A stretch of DNA of 7,255 bases from Verrucomicrobiota bacterium (GTDB lineage Bacteria > Verrucomicrobiota > Verrucomicrobiia > Limisphaerales > JACRJZ01): contig JAKLEJ010000176.1 of the NCBI GenBank assembly GCA_022711695.1, forward strand, positions 1-7,255, written 5' to 3'. Position 1 is the first letter of the stretch; the number at the start of each line of letters is the position of its first letter. The position numbers were made by a program, and so were the translations under genes. The notes below the pieces were generated by a model. The model was given only the letters and a program-made list of their open reading frames with translations. It did not search any database and was not told the origin of the DNA. Shown here piece after piece: positions 1-6,903 of this stretch.

Positions 1-1706
1 GGACGGGCCGGCTGCTGGGCGAGTTCGCCGCCCCGCCGGGCGCCGATGGCCGGCCGGGGGCCTGGGGCTTCCTCGCCTGCGGGAGCGGCCTGGTGCTGGG
101 GTCGCTGGCCAATCCCGAGCATGTGGTCACCTTCCGCTACCTCAAAGGCGGCAACCTCGCCGGGCAATTGACCGAATCCAAGACTTTGTTCGCGCTGGAC
201 GCCGCCACCGGCCGTCTCAAGTGGCGCCACGACGCCCGGCATTCCCTGCGGCACAATTCCATTTCCCTCGGGGCCGGCCGCGTGGTGTTCATCGACCGCC
301 CGCTGGCGCTCTACGACCGGACCCGCGGCGAGAAACCGTCCGGAGACCAGCCGGGCGACCTCGTCGCGCTCGATGCCGAAACCGGCCGCGAGCTTTGGCG
401 CAACGGCACGGACATCTACGGCACGGTCACCGTGCTCAGCGAGCGGCATCAGCGGGTTCTGATGAGCTACCAGCCCACCCGTTTTGCCCTGGCCAGCGAA
501 CTGGGCGGCCGGATGACCTGCTTCGACCTGGCCAACGGTGAGCGGCGCTGGGACCGCGAGGTCGAGTATCATTCGCGTCCGATCCTCAACGACCGGACCG
601 TCTATGCCGAGGGCGGCGCGTGGGATTTGCTCACGGGGGAGGACCGGCCCTTCCCGCTCAAGCGCTCCTACGGATGCGGCATTCTGGCCAGCTCGAAGCG
701 TCTCATGGTCTATCGTTCGGCCACGCTCGGCTACTTCGACCTGACCGCGAACCGCGGAACCGAGGAGTTCGGCGGCATGCGGCCGGGCTGCTGGCTGAAT
801 GTGTTGCCGGTGGGCGGCCTGGTGCTGGTTCCGGACGCCACCGCCGGGTGCGTTTGCAGTTACCCGAACCAGGCCTGGGTGGCGTTGCGCTCGGAAGGCG
901 TGCGCCCGCCGGAACTCCAGCCGGCCGGGGGGTCTTCCCGGGAGCCGGTCACGGTCCGGCTGCGCCCCGATCAAGCGGCCGGCGAGAAGGTCCGCTACAC
1001 GCTCGACGGCTCGTCGCCCGCCGCCGACTCGCCGGTTTATCGCGAGCCGCTCACGCTGACGCGCTCCGCGGTGGTGCAGGCGCGGTCTTTCGCCGCGAAC
1101 AATCGCGCCAGCCGCGTGGTCTCGGCCCGCTTTGTCATCGATCCCGGCGTGCTCTCGCTCGAGCCGGAGGCTTGGCGAACCTGGGACGCGCCCGGAGCCA
1201 GGCCGCCCAGCGAATGGAGGACCCTCGACGGCGAGATCGCGCAACCCGCCAACACCTTCGAAAACACCCGGGAGGCCATGAGCAAGGACCCGGGGGCCGA
1301 GCGGCGGGGCACTTTCCGCATCTACGAGCGTGGCCGCGAGTTCAAGGACGGCGAGCTGAGCTTCGAGGTGCTTTCGGCCGACAACGACACCGTGGGGGTG
1401 GCATTCCGATTCGCCGATCCCGGCCGCTGCTACTTGTGGTCCATGGACAGTGAGCGCGGTTTTCGCGCCCTGGCGGTGAAGGACCCGGGCCGTTACACGC
1501 TGCTGGCCACAAACGCCGCTGGCTACGTCGCCGGCCAGTGGTACGCCGTCCGCGTGGTCCTCGACGGGCCGCGCATCGCGGTCTGGGTGGACGGCGAGAA
1601 GGATCTCGAGGCGGAGGACGGGTCTTTTGCCGCCGGCACGGTGGCGCTCTACGCGTGGGGCAACGCCGGCACGCGCTTCCGGAACCTGATGTTCAAACCC
1701 CGCTGA
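1..1706 (+). CDS. PQQ-type beta-propeller protein with chitobiase-C-like and LamG-like domains (5' end missing)
   Basis: The frame is open to the left edge (first full codon at 3), so the N-terminus lies outside the window; the GTG at 93 is only an internal valine. The visible 567 residues begin with PQQ-enzyme-like propeller repeats, each a short strand followed by a turn such as LDAATGRLKW (about 199-228), LDAETGRELW (about 370-399) and FDLANGERRW (about 523-552). A conserved block near 780-880 carries RPGCW, GGLVLVPDA and a C-x-C-S-Y cysteine pair. A chitobiase/hexosaminidase C-terminal-like sandwich follows (about 943-1140, with YTLDGSSP), then a LamG/DUF1080-like jelly roll (about 1180-1703, with the strand AVWVDGEKDLE). 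Related proteins in Planctomycetes and Verrucomicrobia are usually exported and bind or process sugars or redox cofactors. No catalytic residues are identifiable, so the function is unknown. The next gene is 492 bases away and separately controlled. Confidence 0.85.
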   Translation, partial: TGRLLGEFAAPPGADGRPGAWGFLACGSGLVLGSLANPEHVVTFRYLKGGNLAGQLTESKTLFALDAATGRLKWRHDARHSLRHNSISLGAGRVVFIDRPLALYDRTRGEKPSGDQPGDLVALDAETGRELWRNGTDIYGTVTVLSERHQRVLMSYQPTRFALASELGGRMTCFDLANGERRWDREVEYHSRPILNDRTVYAEGGAWDLLTGEDRPFPLKRSYGCGILASSKRLMVYRSATLGYFDLTANRGTEEFGGMRPGCWLNVLPVGGLVLVPDATAGCVCSYPNQAWVALRSEGVRPPELQPAGGSSREPVTVRLRPDQAAGEKVRYTLDGSSPAADSPVYREPLTLTRSAVVQARSFAANNRASRVVSARFVIDPGVLSLEPEAWRTWDAPGARPPSEWRTLDGEIAQPANTFENTREAMSKDPGAERRGTFRIYERGREFKDGELSFEVLSADNDTVGVAFRFADPGRCYLWSMDSERGFRALAVKDPGRYTLLATNAAGYVAGQWYAVRVVLDGPRIAVWVDGEKDLEAEDGSFAAGTVALYAWGNAGTRFRNLMFKPR

Positions 1707-1738
1707 CGGGCCTGCTCAAATCGCGGATGCACGGAGGG

Positions 1739-1807
1739 CTCTACAGAAGGCAAGGAAGGTAACCAAGACAGAAGAGGCCTTCGTTCTCCTGCTTTTCTTC
1801 TGTGGAG
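1739..1807. repeat. 69-bp imperfect palindrome, possible dispersed intergenic repeat
   Basis: The left end CTCTACAGAAG (1739-1749) pairs with the right end CTTCTGTGGAG (1797-1807) over 11 positions, one of them a G-T wobble. Between them the left half is purine-rich (AAGGCAAGGAAGG) and the right half pyrimidine-rich (CTCCTGCTTTTCTTC), so pairing continues imperfectly inward. The base composition is clearly less GC-rich than the flanking genes. It begins 33 bases after the propeller gene's stop. A repeat family is inferred from style only; a second copy cannot be seen in this window. It could also act as a transcript-end hairpin for the upstream gene, although no T-run follows the stem. Confidence 0.4.
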
Positions 1808-1933
1808 ATCGGCTTGCGGCCGGAAAGATCCATGCGGCGTGCAGATTAGCAGAAGACACGATCGTCCCGGTGAGGAGTGGATGGAATGGCGTGGAAACTG
1901 GCTCATGCGCGGATTCAGGATTCAGGCCCGCCC

Positions 1934-1962
1934 TTGACACCCGCGCGGGCCGGACGCACCTT
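1934..1962 (+). promoter_or_regulatory. Candidate promoter (-35 only convincing) upstream of the thiC leader
   Basis: A perfect TTGACA lies at 1934-1939. The hexamer 17 bases further on (CACCTT, 1957-1962) is a poor -10. A start from this promoter would fall near 1969, inside the 5' strand of riboswitch helix P1 (from 1963). Either P1 is shorter in the real RNA or transcription starts further upstream. Low confidence for that reason. Confidence 0.3.
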
Positions 1963-2093
1963 GGTCCTGTGAGAGGGGAGCCACAGCGGCCCCGGCCTGA
2001 ACGCCGGGGGCGCGGCTGAGAGGGCAACCATGGGTGTTGCCGACCCTTTGAACCTGCTCCGGGTAATGCCGGCGAAGGGACGCCTGACGGACC
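1963..2093 (+). ncRNA. TPP riboswitch (THI element) in the thiC leader
   Basis: The conserved THI-box core is present: CTGAGA at 2016-2021, ACCCTTTGAACCTG at 2043-2056, GGGTAATGCCGGCG at 2061-2074 and AAGGGA at 2075-2080. The helices can be traced. P1 is GGTCC (1963-1967) with GGACC (2089-2093) plus two more pairs. P2 is the GGGG at 1975-1978 with CCC 2044-2046. P3 is long (1980-1982 with 2014-2016, 1986-1988 with 2011-2013, 1990-1996 with 2003-2009). An optional P3a is GGCAAC (2023-2028) with GTTGCC (2036-2041), and P5 is CCGG 2059-2062 with CCGG 2069-2072. It binds thiamin pyrophosphate and normally represses the gene downstream, here thiC. No terminator hairpin with a T-run follows, so control is probably at translation or through another mechanism. 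Confidence 0.93.
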
Positions 2094-2123
2094 TTCCCCG
2101 AATTCCCCCGAGCGCCGGGTTGC

Positions 2124-2168
2124 GGCCGGGTGCGTGCGTCTCATGCCGCGCCGGGCCGGAGCCTGGCG
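2124..2168 (+). promoter_or_regulatory. Possible expression platform: two mutually exclusive hairpins before thiC
   Basis: GCCGGGC-type arms here can fold in two ways. CGCCGGGC (2149-2156) pairs with GCCTGGCG (2161-2168) around a CGGA loop. Alternatively GGCCGGGTGCG (2124-2134) pairs with CGCGCCGGGCC (2147-2157) with one mismatch and one wobble. The two folds share 2149-2156. They lie between the riboswitch and the thiC start. No Shine-Dalgarno sequence is visibly sequestered, and GC-rich sequence forms such hairpins easily, so the regulatory role is inference. Confidence 0.3.
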
Positions 2169-2198
2169 GAAACCACGATTGAAACCGCCGATGTGCCT

Positions 2199-4169
<1,971 letters not shown>

Positions 4170-4350
4170 CCCGGTTTTCTCGCGGCGGACTTCGAGCCAG
4201 GCCGTTCGAGGCCCCCAAGCCTTGCGGTTGACGGCGAGGCAGCCTGGAAACCGCATTCCCGGGGGCGGCCGTCAGGTTGCGGCCGCGGCCGGCCTGAGGT
4301 AATGTCTGCCAGGGATCGGACAGGGGGCGGACTTCAAAGTCACACATGTG

Positions 4351-4359
4351 AAAGGGAAA
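4351..4359 (+). promoter_or_regulatory. Ribosome binding site deciding the start at 4366
   Basis: AAAGGGAAA, with GGG at 4354-4356, lies nine bases before the ATG at 4366. It is the only reasonable Shine-Dalgarno match among the complete genes here. It favours ATG 4366 over the in-frame GTG at 4348, which would place this site inside the coding region. Confidence 0.55.
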
Positions 4360-4365
4360 GCGTCT

Positions 4366-4833
4366 ATGCTCTACTTCGCCTATGGCTCCAACATGTCCTT
4401 CCGCGAGATGCGGGACCGCTGCCCCTCGGCGCAATTCGTGGCGGCGGCCAAGCTGGCCCATCACCGGCTCGTGTTCACGCGGTTCTCGGAAACGCGCGAC
4501 GGCGGGGTGGCCGACGCCGCGCCCCAGCACGACGAGGAGGTCTGGGGCGTGGTGTACGACATTCCGGAGATCGAATTCGGCCGGCTCGACAAAAGCGAGG
4601 GCTACATCCCCGGCCAGACCGAGCCTCGGAACCGCAGCCTCCGCGAGCAGCGCCTGGTCTGCCGCGACGGCCATGAGGCTGACCCGCTCCTGGTCTGGTC
4701 GTATTTCTCGAACCGCGAGGGCCACACCTCCGGCCCCAACTCGACCTACCGCGGGTTGATGCTGGACGGCGCCCGGTTCTGGCGTCTGCCCGAGGATTAC
4801 GTCCAGGAACTCGAGCAGTTGGAAGTGGTCTGA
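4366..4833 (+). CDS. Gamma-glutamylcyclotransferase-fold (GGCT/AIG2-like) protein
   Basis: A small cytosolic protein of 155 residues. It opens with MLYFAYGSNM: the Y-G-S-N glycine loop (residues 6-9) is the signature that binds the gamma-glutamyl or 5-oxoproline moiety in this fold. The general acid/base glutamate is expected in the D-K-S-E-G-Y segment, giving E78. Family members cyclise gamma-glutamyl amines or gamma-glutamyl amino acids, releasing 5-oxoproline and the free amine; some act on other amide-linked adducts (for example BtrG in butirosin synthesis). The length fits a stand-alone GGCT domain. It lies 196 bases after thiC, in a stretch with no convincing terminator, and 73 bases before a gamma-glutamyltranspeptidase-fold gene, which suggests a shared gamma-glutamyl theme. 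The exact substrate cannot be read from sequence. Confidence 0.85.
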   Translation: MLYFAYGSNMSFREMRDRCPSAQFVAAAKLAHHRLVFTRFSETRDGGVADAAPQHDEEVWGVVYDIPEIEFGRLDKSEGYIPGQTEPRNRSLREQRLVCRDGHEADPLLVWSYFSNREGHTSGPNSTYRGLMLDGARFWRLPEDYVQELEQLEVV

Positions 4834-4872
4834 TCCCGGGATCCCCACGGAGACATCCGGTTGGGCCGCGGA

Positions 4873-4900
4873 TTGACCCGCCGCCCCGGGGCGTTAACAT
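4873..4900 (+). promoter_or_regulatory. Candidate promoter giving a leaderless transepeptidase-homologue mRNA
   Basis: TTGACC (4873-4878), a 16-base spacer and TAACAT (4895-4900) resemble a sigma-70-type promoter. Only six bases separate the -10 from the ATG at 4907, so transcription would start at or next to the A of the start codon. No Shine-Dalgarno sequence precedes the gene, which agrees with a leaderless mRNA. Confidence 0.45.
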
Positions 4901-4906
4901 GCCGGC

Positions 4907-6625
4907 ATGAGCACACGATTGGCCCCGCTCCCGGCGGCAGCGATTCTGCTGCTGGCTTTGGCGGCGTCCGCACAGGTGGACCGCGTCACTGGCCGCCCCT
5001 TTGCCACGCGTTCCGAGGTTGTGGCCCAGCACGGCATGGTCTGCACCAGCCATCCGTTGGCCACCCAGATCGGCGTGGATATCCTCAAGGCCGGCGGCTC
5101 GGCTGTGGACGCCGCCATCGCCGCCAATGCCGCCCTCGGCTTGATGGAACCGGTGAGCTGCGGCATCGGCGGAGACCTCTTCGCGATCGTGTGGAGCGCC
5201 AAAGACCAAAAGCTGCAGGGCTTGAACGCCTCGGGCCGGTCGCCCCTGGGTCTGAGTTTCGAGCAGATGACCGCCGAGCTCTCCCGCCTGGGGCGGACGA
5301 ATATTCCCTCGACGGGCCTGCTGCCCATCTCCGTGCCCGGCTGTGTGGATGGCTGGTTCGAACTGCATCGGCGCTTTGGCCGCCTGCCCATGGCGCAGTT
5401 GATGGCGCCGGCGGTCCGCTACGCCCGTGAGGGCTTCCCGGTGACGGAGGTCATCGCCTACTACTGGGAATCGGCGCGCCGCTACGCCGGCTTGCCGGGG
5501 GCCGCGCTGGAGACCTGGGCCCCGGGCGGCCGCGCGCCGCGGGCCGGCGAGGTGTTCCGCAATCCGGACCTGGGCCGGACCTATTCCCTGGTGGCCGAAA
5601 AAGGCCGCGACGCGTTTTATCGGGGCGAAATCGCCGGGAAGATCGACGCCTTCATGCGGGTGCACGGCGGCTGGCTGCGGCAGGTTGACTTCGAACGCCA
5701 CACCTCGACCTGGGTCGAGCCCGTGTCGGTCAATTATCGCGGCTATGACGTCTATGAGCTGCCGCCCAACGGCCAGGGCATTGCCGCCCTGCAAATGCTC
5801 AACCTTCTCGAAGGATTCGACCTCCGCGCGATGGGCTTCCAGAGCGCCGACGCGCTGCACGTCATGATCGAGGCCAAGAAGCTGGCGTTCGAGGACCGCG
5901 CGAGATTCTACGCCGATCCCGCGTTTGCGAAGATCCCGCTGCGGGGGCTGCTCTCGAAAGCCTACGCGGCGGAGCGGCGCAAGCTCATCCGACCTGGCCA
6001 GGCGGGGCGCGCTTACGAGCCCGGCAACCCCGCGCCGCACGAGGGGGACACCATTTACCTCACCGCCGCCGACGCCGAGGGCAACCTGGTGTCGCTGATC
6101 CAGAGCAACTATCGCGGATTCGGCAGCGGCATCGTGGTTCCCGGGCTGGGCTTTGGATTCCAGGACCGGGGCGAAATGTTCGTGATGCAGCCGGGGCACG
6201 CCAACGTGTATGCGCCGGGCAAGCGGCCCTTTCATACCATCATTCCGGCGTTTGTGATGAAGGACGGCCGGCCGTTCCTGAGCTTTGGAGTCATGGGCGG
6301 CGCGATGCAGCCCCAGGGCCACGTCCAGATCCTGGTGAACCTGATCGATTTCGGCCTGGGCCTCCAGGAGGCCGGGGACGCCGCGCGCTGGCAGCACGAG
6401 GGCTCGACCGACTACAACTCGCCCCCGATGAAGACAGGCGGTTGGGTGAACCTGGAGAGCGGCATCCCGTGGGCCGTGGCGGGCGAGCTCAAGCGGCGCG
6501 GCCACGACCTCCGGACCGACCTGGGCGGCTACGGCGGCTACCAGGCGATTCTCTGGGACCCGACGAACCGGGTCTATCGCGGGGCCAGCGAGAGCCGCAA
6601 AGACGGCTGCGCGATGGGCTACTAA
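4907..6625 (+). CDS. Exported gamma-glutamyltranspeptidase-fold Ntn hydrolase (YwrD/acylase-like subgroup)
   Basis: A 572-residue secreted or periplasmic precursor. The signal peptide is visible: basic R4, hydrophobic residues 8-20 and an A-S-A cleavage site after A22. Family members self-cleave before a threonine that becomes the nucleophile. Here that is T382 in H-E-G-D-T, giving a large chain of about 359 residues and a small chain of 191, as usual. The oxyanion-hole Gly-Gly is kept (G464-G465 in V-M-G-G-A-M-Q-P-Q-G-H). Classical GGT releases or transfers gamma-glutamyl groups from glutathione. In this protein, however, the E. coli DFRExAP segment is replaced by NASGRSP (R111), S462-S463 by H443-T444, N411 by Y402 and D433 by M424, and the lid loop is about ten residues shorter. 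This matches the YwrD/cephalosporin-acylase-like branch, so the natural substrate is uncertain. The start at 4907 is supported by the signal peptide. Confidence 0.9.
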   Translation: MSTRLAPLPAAAILLLALAASAQVDRVTGRPFATRSEVVAQHGMVCTSHPLATQIGVDILKAGGSAVDAAIAANAALGLMEPVSCGIGGDLFAIVWSAKDQKLQGLNASGRSPLGLSFEQMTAELSRLGRTNIPSTGLLPISVPGCVDGWFELHRRFGRLPMAQLMAPAVRYAREGFPVTEVIAYYWESARRYAGLPGAALETWAPGGRAPRAGEVFRNPDLGRTYSLVAEKGRDAFYRGEIAGKIDAFMRVHGGWLRQVDFERHTSTWVEPVSVNYRGYDVYELPPNGQGIAALQMLNLLEGFDLRAMGFQSADALHVMIEAKKLAFEDRARFYADPAFAKIPLRGLLSKAYAAERRKLIRPGQAGRAYEPGNPAPHEGDTIYLTAADAEGNLVSLIQSNYRGFGSGIVVPGLGFGFQDRGEMFVMQPGHANVYAPGKRPFHTIIPAFVMKDGRPFLSFGVMGGAMQPQGHVQILVNLIDFGLGLQEAGDAARWQHEGSTDYNSPPMKTGGWVNLESGIPWAVAGELKRRGHDLRTDLGGYGGYQAILWDPTNRVYRGASESRKDGCAMGY

Positions 6626-6683
6626 AAGCGCGGACACCTCCCGTCGGCGGGCCTGGCGCGGGTTTCGGGCGCGCGGAATTGGT

Positions 6684-6711
6684 TTGACCGCCGGGGAATC
6701 TCCGCTATCTT
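6684..6711 (+). promoter_or_regulatory. Promoter of the leuA leader
   Basis: TTGACC (6684-6689), a 16-base spacer and TATCTT (6706-6711) form the best promoter in the window. The predicted start, about seven bases downstream, coincides with the GTG at 6719 that opens the leader peptide. The -35 hexamer and the spacing are identical to the candidate before the transpeptidase homologue. Confidence 0.6.
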
Positions 6712-6718
6712 ACGCCCT

Positions 6719-6793
6719 GTGAGCGGAAATCGGTCAGGCCGGCTGCTTCTGGGAAACGCCCTGCTGTTGCGCAGGGCGGCAGTCGGGTTTTGA
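6719..6793 (+). CDS. Leucine-rich leader peptide of the leuA attenuator
   Basis: A 24-codon frame from GTG to TGA, too short for ordinary gene calling. The peptide starts MSGNRSGR and contains L9-L10-L11 and L15-L16-L17, so a quarter of its codons are leucine (CTG CTT CTG and CTG CTG TTG). It ends RRAAVGF before the stop at 6791. It sits between a good promoter and an intrinsic terminator, directly upstream of leuA. The product is expected to have no function of its own; its translation senses charged tRNA-Leu, as the enterobacterial leuL leader does. There is no Shine-Dalgarno sequence, and the start codon lies at the predicted transcription start, so initiation would be leaderless. An in-frame alternative start is not apparent. 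Confidence 0.75.
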   Translation: MSGNRSGRLLLGNALLLRRAAVGF

Positions 6794-6850
6794 TCGAGCG
6801 CGCTGATTTTCAGACCCCACTGCCGGAACCGGCGGTGGGGTTTTTTGTTT
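6739..6850 (+). promoter_or_regulatory. Transcription attenuator with protector, antiterminator and terminator folds
   Basis: Segment 1, CCGGCTGC (6739-6746), pairs with segment 2, GCAGTCGG (6779-6786): eight pairs including one wobble. A nested hairpin (6757-6764 with 6771-6778) stacks directly on it. Segment 2, extended to 6777-6787, can instead pair with segment 3 at 6815-6825: ten of eleven positions, including CGGCAGT with ACTGCCG. Segment 3 is also the 5' arm of the terminator. Segment 1 overlaps the first leucine codons, and segment 2 lies in the last codons of the leader. Stalling at leucine codons would free segment 2 to form the antiterminator; complete translation would cover it and let the terminator form. 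Confidence 0.72.
6815..6850 (+). terminator. Intrinsic terminator in the leuA leader
   Basis: CCCCACTGCCGG (6815-6826) pairs with CCGGCGGTGGGG (6829-6840) with one G-U wobble; the innermost pair probably opens to leave a GAAC tetraloop. It is followed at once by six T, a G and three T (6841-6850). This is by far the strongest terminator in the window. It lies 54 bases before leuA and downstream of the leader promoter, so it acts as an attenuator rather than as the end of the previous gene. Confidence 0.92.
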
Positions 6851-6903
6851 CCGCCCCCGGCCCGGCCCCGGCAGCGGAGCTGAAGCGACAACAACAAAAC
6901 ACT

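Noticed and set aside
1911..1924. Tandem GGATTCA repeat (two copies) before the thiC promoter region
   Set aside because: Only two short units; too little to support a repeat array or an operator without comparison to relatives.
2130..2198. GTG start for thiC at 2130, adding 23 residues
   Set aside because: The extension has no family similarity, lies in hairpin-forming leader sequence and has no ribosome binding site; ATG 2199 fits the family better.
4348..4365. GTG start for the cyclotransferase-fold gene at 4348
   Set aside because: The Shine-Dalgarno-like AAAGGGAAA would lie inside the gene, and family members begin at MLYFAYGSN.
4170..4365. Terminator or promoter between thiC and the cyclotransferase gene (for example TTGCGG 4277-4282 with TAATGT 4300-4305; hairpin TCAGG/CCTGA around 4272-4297)
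   Set aside because: The promoter matches only half the consensus positions, and the hairpin has no T-run; both are as likely by chance in this GC-rich stretch.
4475..6637. A 720-codon open frame on the - strand across the transpeptidase-fold gene and the 3' part of the cyclotransferase gene
   Set aside because: It is the antisense of well-conserved + strand genes; its translation is low-complexity (Arg/Gly/Ala/His-rich) with no recognisable domain. Long antisense frames are expected in GC-rich DNA.
6626..6683. Terminator for the transpeptidase-fold gene
   Set aside because: Only a 4-bp stem (CCCG/CGGG near 6638-6651) without a T-run; transcripts may read into the leuA leader terminator instead.
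6719..6850. T-box riboswitch as the explanation for the leuA leader terminator
   Set aside because: No T-box sequence or specifier stem is recognisable, whereas a leucine-rich reading frame and ribosome-type alternative helices are present.
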